Assembly (NCBI GenBank): GCA_964481195.1
Contig: CAYZTB010000009.1
Coordinates: 1-64,000, forward strand
Source of the DNA: Palsa-948 sp964481195
GTDB lineage: Bacteria; Bacteroidota; Bacteroidia; Palsa-948
Direction of reading: 5' to 3'
DNA: 64,000 bases
The translations under genes were made by a program, and so were the position numbers. Below the pieces are notes generated by a model. That model did no database searches and was not told where the DNA came from. It saw only the letters and a list, made by a program, of their open reading frames with translations. Shown piece after piece: positions 1 through 8,879 of this stretch (positions are counted from its first letter, which is position 1; each line of letters starts with the position of its first letter).

Positions 1-55
1 GGGTGAGCATACTTAAATAAAAATTACAATTTAATAATAACTTCTAATGAAAAAA
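1..55 (+). repeat. 55-bp direct repeat, copy 1 (gene upstream region)
   Basis: Positions 1-55 are identical to 5070-5124. The repeat covers the AT-rich upstream region, the ATG and the first lysine codons of the giant protein that starts at 47. The second copy precedes the broken gene at 5116. Identity stops right after the A-run in the coding start, so the two genes share an upstream region and not their bodies. The copy may extend left of the window edge. Confidence 0.9.
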
Positions 56-3000
56 CTTCTTATATCTTTTTCAATCTGCGCAGCCATTTTGCAAACCTGC
101 AGGATCGGCATTTCACAAAACATAAATTCTCATGTTTCTCCCCTCGCCTTTGCCCGCCCGGATGAACCGTTCGGACGGGGAGAGGGCTCGGGGGTGAGGT
201 CTATTGATGAAAAGCTTCGAGGCAATGGCATAGCGTTCACAGAAAATAAAGGACAGGTAGCTGACATGGAAGGCAACCCAAGACCCGATGTTTTATATTC
301 AGCCGATGCAGACGGAGCAAGCATTTATTTGCGCAAAGGAGGAATAAGTTATGTGATGAGTAAAATGGAAGAAGATGCCCCGACCCTAAAGGGAGGAAAT
401 GCAAAAAGTCCCCTTAGGGATTTAGGGCAACATGGGGGCATGCGAAGCATACAGCGGGTGGACATGGATTTTCTGGGGAGTAACAAAGAAGCAAAAGCAA
501 TAGAAGAGGAGCAAACAGTAGGATATAAAAATTATTATCTCGGGCACCTATCTGTCGAACCGGCAGGTTGCCCGCAAGGAATAATCGGAGTGAAAACGTA
601 TAAAAAGATCAACTACGAAAACATCTATCAAAACATAGATATAAGTTTTTTGGGAGGCAACGGCAATGAAATGAAATACGATTTCATTGTAAAGCCGGGA
701 GGAAACCCCGATGACATACAACTAAAATACAGCGGAGCGGAGAAGATAATCCTGACAAGCGAAGGAAAATTAAAGATCACAACGCAAATAGGAGAAATAA
801 AAGAATGGATGCCTGCTGTTTATCAAGATATAAATGAAAAAAAAGTTTATGTAAATGCTAAGTATATTTTAAACGATAATATTTTAACTTTTCAACTTGA
901 AGCCTGGAACCCTTCTTTCCCCCTGATCATTGACCCCTGGACCACATGGATTACTTATTATGGAGGAAGCGCGGGAGAATCTGGTTTTGGTATAGCCACC
1001 GATGCAGGCGGCAATGTGTTCATCACGGGAATTACTACATCCCTCAACTTTCCCGTCCTCGCAGGCTTTCAGATGGCTAGTGGAGGTGGAGTTAATGATG
1101 CTTTTGTGGTGAAGTTTAACGGAGCAGGCATTCGCCAATGGGCTACTTATTATGGTGGCAGCGGAGCTGATGAAGGATATGACATAACCACCGATGCAGG
1201 AGGAAATGTATTCATCACCGGACGTACTTTTTCCAACAACTTTCCTGTACTCTCCGGGTTTCAAATGGCCAATGGAGGAGGAGGTAATGATGCTTTTGTA
1301 GTGAAGTTTAATAGTTTGGGAGCACAGGTGTGGGCTACTTATTACGGGGGAAATTCGCAAGAATGGAGTTATGCCATCGCTATCGATGCAGGGAACAATG
1401 TATTAATTACCGGATATACTGCTTCCAACAACTTTCCCGTTCTTTCAGGATTTCAGATGGGATATGGAGGTGGTGTTTCCGATGCATTTGTAGTTAAGTT
1501 TAGTAATGCAGGAGCGCAGGTGTGGGCTACTTATTATGGAGGAAGTCTTGGTGATGAAGGTTCCGGAATTGCAACAGATGCAGCAGGAAATGTATTTGTT
1601 AATGGAACCACTCAATCCGCCAACTTTCCCGTTCTCTCTGGCTTTCAGATGGCTAATGCAGGAACGTACGATTCGTTTGTGGTAAAATTTAGCAGTGCAG
1701 GCGCGCAACAATGGTCTACTTATTACGGGGGAGGAGGCTGGGATTTTGGCTATGGTATTGCCACCGATGCAGGTGGCAATGTGCTCATTACGGGATTAAC
1801 AGCATCTAACAATTTTCCGGTACTCTCCGGTTTTCAGATGGCTAATGCGGGCGGCTCATGGGATGCCTTTGTTGTAAAGTTTGCCGGAACGGGCACACGC
1901 CTCTGGGCTACTTATTTCGGGGGTAACGCGGCTGATGAAGGATTAGGAATCACGACCGATGCAGGTGGAAATGTGTACCTCACCGGAGATACTGACAGTC
2001 CTAACTTTCCTGTTACCGGAACTGCCTGCCAACCAACTTTGGGAGGAATCAAGGATAATTATCTTGCTTCTTTTGACGCTGCCGGAAACCGTCTTTGCAC
2101 CACCTACATTGGAGGAAGCGGTCAGGATGAAGGAACCGGGGGAGGAAATATCGCCCAATCCGGTTGTCATGTTTACATAACGGGATACACGCCCGGCTCT
2201 TTTCCTGTAACAACGGGTTCTTTTCAAACTGCTTATGGAGGAGGAACTCAAGATGCGTTTGTTGCCCAGATGCCAAAAGATTGCAGCTGCAATAGTGCTT
2301 TGCCAATTGCCAATTCCGGAGCCGATGTAACAATATGTTCAGGCGCTGGTTCAACTCTAACGGCAACAGGAGGTGGAACATATTCCTGGTTACCGGGGGG
2401 GCAAAGTACTTCTTCTATTTCTGTCAGCCCAACTTCCAGCACCAATTATACCGTAACCGTTACAGATGCCTGTGGAAGTAGCAGCGATGTTGTTACTGTG
2501 AGCGTTGGAAGTGTAACGGCAGCTATCAATGGCAGCACAACTATATGCAACGGCTCTGCTGCTACGCTTACTGCTTCCGGTGGAATAAATTATTCCTGGA
2601 ATACAGGTGCAACCACAACTTCTATTTCCGTATCGCCAACTTCAACCACCTCGTACACAGTAACAGTAACGGGTACATTCGGATGCACATCTGCTGCAAC
2701 CGGAATTGTAACGATTGCCGGGCTTACTTCAACCGCAACGTCCACCTCCGCTACTTGTCTTGCCGGTAACGGCACAGCAACAGTAACTCTTACAGGTGGA
2801 TCATTGCCCTATACTTATAGTTGGTCACCGGGCGGGTGGACAAATGCAACAGCAACCGGACTAAGTGCAGGAAATTATACAGTAACAGTTACGGATGCGG
2901 GCGGATGCAGCAGTACATCAACCGTAGTTATCACTTCATCAAGCGGGCCGGCTGTTTCACTTTCCAGTCAGACAAATATTTTGTGCAACGGGGGAAATAC

Positions 3001-5026
3001 CGGTTCAGCGGCAGTGGCAGCAACAGGAGGCAGTACTCCTTATACTTATTTCTGGAATCCGGGCGGGCAAAGCGTTGCAACTGCAACCGGACTTTCTGCA
3101 GGAAATTACACAGCAACTGTTACGGATGCAAGCGGGTGCAGCAATCTACAACCTGTATTGATCATTCAACCTGCTGCAATAACATCCACCACCTCCATCA
3201 CGCAGGCGAGCTGCGGAAATAATATTGGAACAGCAATGGTCAATGTATCCGGAGGAACCGGAAGTTACACGTATAGCTGGTCATCTCCCGGAGGGAGTAC
3301 AGCAACCGTCACCGGACTATCCATCGGTAGTTACACCTGTACAATTACTGATGTCAACGGATGTACACAAGCAGCAGTAGCGAATGTTATAAGTTCAGGC
3401 GCACCATTTATTACATTATCAGGCCAAACGAATGTTTTATGCAATGGAGGAAATATCGGTTCAGCGGCAGGGACAGTGTCAGGAGGCAGTCCTCCGTATA
3501 CGTATTCATGGTCTCCTTCAGGCGGAACAACTACCGCTGCCACCGGACTTAGTGCGGGGAATTATATAATGACCGTTACGGATGCAAGTGGCTGCAGCAA
3601 TATACAACCCGTGACCATCACAGAGCCAACAGCAATAACAACAACTTCTTCCGCTACTGCTTCTACTTGCGGAAACAATAACGGTTCAGCAACGGCAACA
3701 GTGAGTGGCGGCACACCGGGCTATACCTACAACTGGTCACCGGGTGGGGGAACAACTTCAACGGCAACCGGTTTATCTGCCGGCATTTATTCAATAACGG
3801 TTACCGATGCAAACGGATGCATTCAAACCTCAATCACTTCTGTTATAAACGCAAACGGGCCTAATGCTTCAATTCAGAATCAAACAAATACTTTGTGTAA
3901 CGGCACAAATACCGGCATCGCCACGGTGAACGTAACGGGCGGCACATCGCCTTATACATACAATTGGTCGCCATCGGGTGGAACAAATTCATCGGCAAGT
4001 AATCTTTCAGCAGGGGTATATACTGTTCTCATTACCGATGCAGGCGGTTGCAGCAATACACAAACTATTACAATTACCCAGCCATTGGCGCTAATTGCAT
4101 CTGCCTCCTCGACTCCTGCATGCGGATCCAACAACGGCACTGCTTCGGTAAATGCAAACGGTGGAACACTTCCCTATACATTTTCCTGGTCCACTGGTCC
4201 GGTACAAACATCGCAAACGGCAACGGGGCTTTCATCTGGCGTTTATTCCATCACGGTCACAGACAGCAACGGCTGTACATCTATTTCTACTGCCACGGTG
4301 ACAAGCATCTCGGCTCCTATTGCCTCTGCCACATCAGCAACTATCTGCGTGGGACAAAATGCCGTGATCAACGCATCTGGCGGAACCAATTATTTGTGGA
4401 GCAATGGCGCAACTACCTCTTCGATAAATCTTACCACTGCAGGAAATTATTCAGTGATAGTTTCTATCGGCAGTTGTTCGGATACAGCTTTTTCAACTGT
4501 GGTGGTGAATCCTGCTCCCGCTGCTGCTGTAGCTTCGAGCAGTACCATTGTAGCTGGACAAACCGTTACGCTGGTTGCAACCGGTGGCGGGACGTATCTC
4601 TGGTCAACCGCTTCTATTGATTCTTCTATTTTGGTTTTTCCCTTTATTACGACTGTATATTGTGTTACTGTAACCAATACATATAATTGCACGGATGTGG
4701 TTTGTGCAACAGTAACTATTGAGCCCATTGATTGTTCGAAGGCAGGAGAGTTGTTTTTGCCAAACGCCTTTTCTCCTAATGGCGATAATGAAAACGAAAC
4801 GTTTGGCCTCTATTACGGTGATTACTCTTGTCTGAAATCGTACCAACTGATAATTTACAGCCGGTGGGGAGAATTGGTTTTTGAATCCACCAACCCTGCC
4901 ATGAAATGGGATGGCTCGTATCAGGGCAAGATTGAATCAAGTGCAGTGTTTGCGTATTATATGAAAGCTACGCTGATCACGGGATTGGAAATAATCCAGA
5001 AGGGGAATGTTAGCCTCTGTAGATAA
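47..5026 (+). CDS. Giant T9SS type B surface protein with SBBP propeller and SprB repeats
   Basis: A 1659-residue secreted protein. Residues 1-24 form a signal peptide (MKKLLISFSICAAILQ). Residues about 55-300 resemble the DUF7948-type domain that precedes SBBP repeats. Residues about 302-745 carry seven SBBP repeats (core WATYYGGS...DAGGNVFITG), probably a beta-propeller. One or two Ig/PKD-like units follow, then seven SprB-type repeats at about 885-1420 (core PYTYSWSPGG...LSAGNYTVTVTD). The last ~95 residues are a CHU_C/gliding-associated type B sorting domain (LFLPNAFSPNGDNENE, ending with a WDG motif). By family knowledge such proteins are exported by T9SS and serve as adhesins or gliding partners; the substrate is unknown. 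Three GC-rich palindromic segments near residues 31-51, 111-132 and 165-178 look inserted. The start is favoured by the signal peptide. Confidence 0.9.
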   Translation: MKKLLISFSICAAILQTCRIGISQNINSHVSPLAFARPDEPFGRGEGSGVRSIDEKLRGNGIAFTENKGQVADMEGNPRPDVLYSADADGASIYLRKGGISYVMSKMEEDAPTLKGGNAKSPLRDLGQHGGMRSIQRVDMDFLGSNKEAKAIEEEQTVGYKNYYLGHLSVEPAGCPQGIIGVKTYKKINYENIYQNIDISFLGGNGNEMKYDFIVKPGGNPDDIQLKYSGAEKIILTSEGKLKITTQIGEIKEWMPAVYQDINEKKVYVNAKYILNDNILTFQLEAWNPSFPLIIDPWTTWITYYGGSAGESGFGIATDAGGNVFITGITTSLNFPVLAGFQMASGGGVNDAFVVKFNGAGIRQWATYYGGSGADEGYDITTDAGGNVFITGRTFSNNFPVLSGFQMANGGGGNDAFVVKFNSLGAQVWATYYGGNSQEWSYAIAIDAGNNVLITGYTASNNFPVLSGFQMGYGGGVSDAFVVKFSNAGAQVWATYYGGSLGDEGSGIATDAAGNVFVNGTTQSANFPVLSGFQMANAGTYDSFVVKFSSAGAQQWSTYYGGGGWDFGYGIATDAGGNVLITGLTASNNFPVLSGFQMANAGGSWDAFVVKFAGTGTRLWATYFGGNAADEGLGITTDAGGNVYLTGDTDSPNFPVTGTACQPTLGGIKDNYLASFDAAGNRLCTTYIGGSGQDEGTGGGNIAQSGCHVYITGYTPGSFPVTTGSFQTAYGGGTQDAFVAQMPKDCSCNSALPIANSGADVTICSGAGSTLTATGGGTYSWLPGGQSTSSISVSPTSSTNYTVTVTDACGSSSDVVTVSVGSVTAAINGSTTICNGSAATLTASGGINYSWNTGATTTSISVSPTSTTSYTVTVTGTFGCTSAATGIVTIAGLTSTATSTSATCLAGNGTATVTLTGGSLPYTYSWSPGGWTNATATGLSAGNYTVTVTDAGGCSSTSTVVITSSSGPAVSLSSQTNILCNGGNTGSAAVAATGGSTPYTYFWNPGGQSVATATGLSAGNYTATVTDASGCSNLQPVLIIQPAAITSTTSITQASCGNNIGTAMVNVSGGTGSYTYSWSSPGGSTATVTGLSIGSYTCTITDVNGCTQAAVANVISSGAPFITLSGQTNVLCNGGNIGSAAGTVSGGSPPYTYSWSPSGGTTTAATGLSAGNYIMTVTDASGCSNIQPVTITEPTAITTTSSATASTCGNNNGSATATVSGGTPGYTYNWSPGGGTTSTATGLSAGIYSITVTDANGCIQTSITSVINANGPNASIQNQTNTLCNGTNTGIATVNVTGGTSPYTYNWSPSGGTNSSASNLSAGVYTVLITDAGGCSNTQTITITQPLALIASASSTPACGSNNGTASVNANGGTLPYTFSWSTGPVQTSQTATGLSSGVYSITVTDSNGCTSISTATVTSISAPIASATSATICVGQNAVINASGGTNYLWSNGATTSSINLTTAGNYSVIVSIGSCSDTAFSTVVVNPAPAAAVASSSTIVAGQTVTLVATGGGTYLWSTASIDSSILVFPFITTVYCVTVTNTYNCTDVVCATVTIEPIDCSKAGELFLPNAFSPNGDNENETFGLYYGDYSCLKSYQLIIYSRWGELVFESTNPAMKWDGSYQGKIESSAVFAYYMKATLITGLEIIQKGNVSLCR
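136..200. repeat. In-frame GC-rich palindromic segment in the T9SS giant (1)
   Basis: TCTCCCC at 137-143 pairs with GGGGAGA at 177-183, around an inner GC-rich stretch. The segment encodes residues about 31-51, just after the signal peptide, and its base composition differs sharply from the flanks. It reads through in frame without a stop. Confidence 0.55.
377..440. repeat. In-frame palindromic segment in the T9SS giant (2)
   Basis: CCCTAAA at 384-390 is complementary to TTTAGGG at 421-427. Smaller nested palindromes are CCCT-aa-AGGG at 384-393 and CCCTTAGGG at 411-419. It encodes residues about 111-132 within the N-terminal domain, in frame. Confidence 0.5.
541..574. repeat. In-frame palindromic segment in the T9SS giant (3)
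   Basis: CGGGCA at 541-546 pairs with TGCCCG at 569-574, with a further CCT/AGG pair inside. It encodes residues about 165-176 of the protein. It is less GC-pure than the others, so it may be native. Confidence 0.4.
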
Positions 5027-5069
5027 AAATAATAAAGAGCTAATCCTGATCGAGCGAAGCGAGCATCGA

Positions 5070-5124
5070 GGGTGAGCATACTTAAATAAAAATTACAATT
5101 TAATAATAACTTCTAATGAAAAAA
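5070..5124 (+). repeat. 55-bp direct repeat, copy 2
   Basis: Exact copy of positions 1-55, placed directly before and over the first codons of the broken gene at 5116. Just upstream (5048-5070) lies a GC-rich stretch (CGAGCGAAGCGAGC) unlike the surrounding AT-rich spacer, perhaps the scar of a repeat element. Confidence 0.9.
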
Positions 5125-5894
5125 ATATTTCTTTCACTCGTAATTATTTTTTTCTTGCAGATGGGCGAGGTGCTCCTATCCCAGAACATCGGTATCAACG
5201 CAACGGGCAGCTCTGCGGATGCTTCGGCTATGCTCGATGTTAGCTGGCAACCAACAAAGGAATGCTGCTTCCACGTGTGGCAATGCAAAGCACTATTGAC
5301 GGAACAACAATTCCAAATCCTGCTACCAGCCTTTTGGTGTATTCTCAAGGCGGAGTGCTGACAAATGGATATTATTATAACAGCGGCACACCGGGCTCTC
5401 CAAGCTGGTCTCTTCTTGTTACGCCATCTACATTGAGTACGACTGGTTGTGCCGATGCCTGTAGCTGGACGCTCGTAGCTGTGGGAAATTCTACAATTGG
5501 TTTCAACGGGGGATCTATTTCTACAGGCTATACATTGTCCTCTGCTAAAGAAGTCCCTTTAGTTCTCGTATATGCGGGCCCCGAATTTACGCTGGCTACT
5601 TCGGATAACCCAGGAATTTTCGAGATTACAGCTACAGAAAATAGTGGTTCGGATAATGAATTTATGCTCAACTGCCCTGCATGCCCTACCGCTACTTTCT
5701 CTACCTATCTCCACACAACTATTGTAACAACAAAGATCAAAGGAAGAAGGTATAATGTCTCGGGATCCCGGGTTCGGATATCCCCCACTATGGCCACTGG
5801 TAATTTTTATGCCGAGATGGATGGAACAGGCCTTATTTATCTTTTCGACAGCAACGGGGCAGCCGATATCGGGATGTATATTTTTGAGAGGTAG
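5116..5894 (+). pseudogene. Secreted Bacteroidota adhesin-like protein, broken by a 2-nt frameshift
   Basis: The first frame (from ATG 5116) encodes a signal peptide and the common Bacteroidota opening NIGINATGSSADASAMLDVS. After the Ser codon the expected continuation ATNKGMLLPRV is found only two frames away, starting at 5246. Two bases (TG at 5244-5245) appear extra; removing them joins both frames into one protein of about 258 residues ending at 5894. The C-terminal part has no domain I recognise (GYYYNSGTPGSPSW, a typical tail-fibre-like region of these secreted proteins). There is no sorting domain at the end. It could be a real pseudogene, a phase-variable gene or a sequencing error. 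The upstream region is copied from gene 1. Confidence 0.75.
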
Positions 5895-5911
5895 TGCGAG
5901 CAATTTGTATT

Positions 5912-6286
5912 TCAAAGTCCCAGCAGCGCCAAAATTTCTTTGTCACTTATTTCCTGCACCTCGCCCGATTTCATTTTTTCGATGTTTAGCTTTTCAATTC
6001 CGGTACGCACAAGCCGGAGAGTAGGGAACCCGACTGCAGCTGTCATTTTCCGCATCTGTCTGTTCTTACCTTCCCTCAAAACAAGTTCTACCCAACTTGT
6101 AGGAATATTTTTTCGAAAGCGAATAGGCGGATTTCTTTCCGGCAACGCAGGTGTTTTGTTCAGTATTTTAATCTGGCAAGGGATTGTCTGATATGGCTTT
6201 CCTTCTACAGGAATAGAATTTGGCAAAGTTAATAAATAGCGACCTAAACGCCTATACCTATACATTAAAATTAAAAGTGGTGACAA
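5912..6286 (-). pseudogene. C-terminal remnant of an RluE/RsuA-type rRNA pseudouridine synthase
   Basis: From about 6214 down to 5912 the minus strand encodes the C-terminal part of an RluE-like 23S rRNA pseudouridine synthase: RNPPIRFRKNIPTSW, then LREGKNRQMRKMTAAVGF and PTLRLVRTGI. The N-terminal half of the family, including the GRLD segment with the catalytic Asp, is absent. The first ~24 codons of the open frame do not resemble the family. The remaining piece cannot be an active enzyme. The region between it and tgt (6287-6387) contains a palindrome at 6344-6360 and may hold the breakpoint. Confidence 0.75.
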
Positions 6287-6343
6287 ATGGCATGTGAAGA
6301 AGGTAATTGTTCAGTAATCTAACTGTAACCTCACTTCAGCTAT

Positions 6344-6360
6344 CCGAAGGACTCCTTTGG
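6344..6360. repeat. Short palindrome downstream of tgt
   Basis: CCGAAGGACTCCTTTGG is a near-perfect palindrome in the spacer between the truncated pseudouridine synthase and the end of tgt. It could act as a terminator-like hairpin for tgt, but no clear T-run follows on the minus strand. A repeat scar is equally possible. Confidence 0.4.
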
Positions 6361-6387
6361 AGCGCCCATCAAGGAATTGCCTACCTG

Positions 6388-7551
6388 TTACAATCGCTGA
6401 CTCACCTGCTTCACCATTTTATCTTTCCAATCTCTAAAAGTGCCTTCTATTATTTTTGTTCTGGCTTCGCGCATCAGCCAAGTATAAAAAGATAAGTTAT
6501 GAAGGCTCGAAATCATAGATGCTATCATTTCATTTGCTTTATATACATGATGTAGGTAGGCTTTGCTGTATTGCAAATCCACAAACGAGGTGCCGTTCGG
6601 GTCAATGGGCGATAAATCATCTTTATATTTAGAGTTGCTAATTGCAATAGTGCCGTTGCTGGTAAATAACATTCCACTTCTTGCATTTCGGGTTGGCATC
6701 ACACAGTCAAACATGTCAATTCCTAAAGAGACACATTCCAAAAGTTGTTCTGGTTTTCCAACACCCATCAGGTAGCGGGGTTTTTCTTTAGGCAAAATTC
6801 CGCAAACCACTTCAGTCATTCCAAACATATCGTCCTGTCCTTCTCCAACCGAAAGACCGCCAATTGCATTTCCTTCGCAGTTTTGAGAGGCTACAAATTC
6901 GGCAGATTGAATTCGTAAATCTTTGTACACACTTCCTTGGATGATTGGGAAAAGTGTTTGCTCGTACCCATATTTACCTTCTGTTTTATTAAACTGTGTA
7001 ATACATCTTTGTAGCCAGCGATGGGTCATGTTCATGGAATTTTTTGCATAACCATATTCGCAAGGGTAGGGAGTGCACTCGTCAAATGCCATAATGATAT
7101 CTGCGCCTATCGTACGCTGAATGTCCATCACATTTTCAGGAGAAAAAAAGTGTGTTGATCCATCTATATCTGCACTAAACGTTACACCTTCCTCCGTAAT
7201 TTTGCGCATGGGTTTAGCGCCCGGCTGCGTTTTTCTTCGCTCGTCTGCCAATGAAAATATTTGAAATCCCCCGCTATCGGTAAGCATGGGTTGGTCCCAA
7301 CCAATAAACTTATGTAAGCCGCCAGCCTTTTCAATAATGTCGATTCCGGGCCTTAAATATAAATGGTAAGTGTTGCCAAGTATGATTGGAGCCTTTACAT
7401 CATCTTTTAAATCATGTTGGTAAACACCCTTTACCGTGCCTCGTGTTCCCACAGGCATAAATACAGGTGTTTGGATTGCTCCATGTGCAGTTTCTATTTC
7501 TCCTGCTCTTGCATTAGAGTTTTTGTCGGTATGTTGAAGGGTAAATTTCAT
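6388..7551 (-). CDS. tgt: Queuine tRNA-ribosyltransferase
   Basis: A 387-residue TIM-barrel enzyme that exchanges guanine 34 of GUN-anticodon tRNAs for the queuosine precursor. Family motifs are clear: PVFMPVGTRGTVKGV near the N-terminus, LTDSGGFQIFSL with the catalytic Asp region, IMAFDECTPYPCEY, and FDCVMPTRNARSGMLFT with the second catalytic Asp. The length is normal and the C-terminus complete. The usual zinc site (CxCxxC before YSRAYLRHL) is not present: here the stretch is NGTSFVDLQYSKAYLHH, with Gly, Ser and Asp at the Cys positions. I believe this is usual in Bacteroidota members but cannot verify it. The gene stands alone on this strand. Confidence 0.95.
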   Translation of the reverse strand: MKFTLQHTDKNSNARAGEIETAHGAIQTPVFMPVGTRGTVKGVYQHDLKDDVKAPIILGNTYHLYLRPGIDIIEKAGGLHKFIGWDQPMLTDSGGFQIFSLADERRKTQPGAKPMRKITEEGVTFSADIDGSTHFFSPENVMDIQRTIGADIIMAFDECTPYPCEYGYAKNSMNMTHRWLQRCITQFNKTEGKYGYEQTLFPIIQGSVYKDLRIQSAEFVASQNCEGNAIGGLSVGEGQDDMFGMTEVVCGILPKEKPRYLMGVGKPEQLLECVSLGIDMFDCVMPTRNARSGMLFTSNGTIAISNSKYKDDLSPIDPNGTSFVDLQYSKAYLHHVYKANEMIASMISSLHNLSFYTWLMREARTKIIEGTFRDWKDKMVKQVSQRL

Positions 7552-7701
7552 TTTATCGGGTATTAATTAACGAATCGTACGAATCGAAGGTGTATTTATT
7601 CGTAGCATTCGTTCCTGATTCGCTATTGGTAGCCTTCGTAACTGTTAATTGTAATGTTTAAAACTGTCAAAGATAATGTATATCTGATGAGGCTCGGAGC
7701 T

Positions 7702-7709
7702 TAACTTTG
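7702..7709 (+). promoter_or_regulatory. Bacteroidota -7 element TAACTTTG
   Basis: TAACTTTG matches TAnnTTTG and ends 6 nt before the ATG at 7716, so the transcript would be almost leaderless. No good -33 TTTG lies 18-21 nt upstream. The rest of the 155-bp spacer to tgt is AT-rich with scattered ATTCGTA/TACGAAT motifs and no gene. Confidence 0.55.
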
Positions 7710-7715
7710 GGAATC

Positions 7716-8879
7716 ATGAAATCGGTACTCACGCCAGAACTTAGCTTTTATTTTATTCTATTTTGTCTTTTTTGTTTTACCGCATTAATATTGCTTTGGT
7801 ATTACATCTATTACTTTGCTAGAATAGCTTTTTATAAAGAAAAGCAAATTACGCTACAACATTTGGAGCCTGTGTCTATAGTAATTTGTGCAAAGAACGA
7901 AGACCATAACTTGCCAGAGTTTCTGCCTTTGATATTAAATCAAGATTACCCTAACTTTGAAGTGGTGGTGGTGGATGATTGTTCGTCCGATAATACCCCA
8001 GATGTGCTACGCGAGATGGATAAAAAATACAATCACCTAAAAGTAATAACCGTAAAAGAAGATCTAAAGCATCATCATGGAAAAAAGTTTGCCATCATGG
8101 TAGGTATTAAAGGTGCTACCCACCAAAACTTATTATTTACGGACGGGGATTGTAAGCCTGAGGACAATCAATGGTTAAAAAAGATGGCACAAAATTTTTC
8201 TAAAGACACATCGATCGTACTGGGATATAGTAAATATGAAAAATTACCGGGCTTATTAAACAAGCTTATTCGTTTTGATACATTTCACATTGCGCTGCAG
8301 TATTTATCATTTGCAAAAGCGGGTTCTCCATACATGGGCATAGGAAGGAATTTGGCTTACAAGAAATCTCTATTTTTTGAACAGAAAGGATTTGCTACGC
8401 ACTATCATATTGAGTCAGGCGATGATGATCTTTTTGTGAATCAGGCAGCAACCAAAACAAATACGATAGCGGAGCTTTCGCCTCAAAGCTTTACGGTTTC
8501 AAGGGTAAAAAAAGATTGGAATGGCTGGGTAAAACAAAAACGTAGGCATCTTACAACGTGGACGGAGTATAAGCTATCAGATAAAATAAGACTTGGCATA
8601 TATCCTTTCGCGCAAATGTTTTTTTGGACAACCTTTTTGATTTTATTCGCGATGCTATTTGTTAACCATTTTCCATTGCCGGATAGCTACCTTGTAATAG
8701 CTATTTTCTTTATCAAGATAATAGCCCAACATACCATTTACTGGTTAGCAATGGATAAGCTTAAAGAGCGAGATTTATTGTTACTTTCGCTAGTAGCTGA
8801 GCTATTTTTATTGGTTTTTTACCCGGTGCTTACTTTATCTAATAAACTTTTTCGCAGGCAAAAATGGAAAAGAATCTGA
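7716..8879 (+). CDS. Membrane-anchored family 2 glycosyltransferase
   Basis: A 387-residue inverting GT2 enzyme. One N-terminal membrane helix (about residues 7-35) precedes the GT-A domain: PVSIVICAKNED, VVVVDDCSSDNTPDV (nucleotide-sugar site), LFTDGDCKP (metal-binding DxD-type), a probable acceptor motif ESGDDDLFVNQ, and QKRRHLTTW in place of the Q/RxxRW motif. Two or three helices follow at the C-terminus. It probably moves a sugar onto a lipid-linked or surface glycan at the inner membrane; the substrate is unknown. I prefer the ATG at 7716 over the TTG at 7707, because that TTG lies inside the promoter -7 element. Its end overlaps the sigma-factor start by 16 bp, so the two are co-translated. 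Confidence 0.88.
   Translation: MKSVLTPELSFYFILFCLFCFTALILLWYYIYYFARIAFYKEKQITLQHLEPVSIVICAKNEDHNLPEFLPLILNQDYPNFEVVVVDDCSSDNTPDVLREMDKKYNHLKVITVKEDLKHHHGKKFAIMVGIKGATHQNLLFTDGDCKPEDNQWLKKMAQNFSKDTSIVLGYSKYEKLPGLLNKLIRFDTFHIALQYLSFAKAGSPYMGIGRNLAYKKSLFFEQKGFATHYHIESGDDDLFVNQAATKTNTIAELSPQSFTVSRVKKDWNGWVKQKRRHLTTWTEYKLSDKIRLGIYPFAQMFFWTTFLILFAMLFVNHFPLPDSYLVIAIFFIKIIAQHTIYWLAMDKLKERDLLLLSLVAELFLLVFYPVLTLSNKLFRRQKWKRI

Noticed and set aside
2700..4320. Regularly spaced similar DNA blocks that might be taken for a CRISPR array or satellite
   Set aside because: They are codon-aligned SprB protein repeats of one long reading frame, diverged at third positions, without identical repeats or unique spacers.
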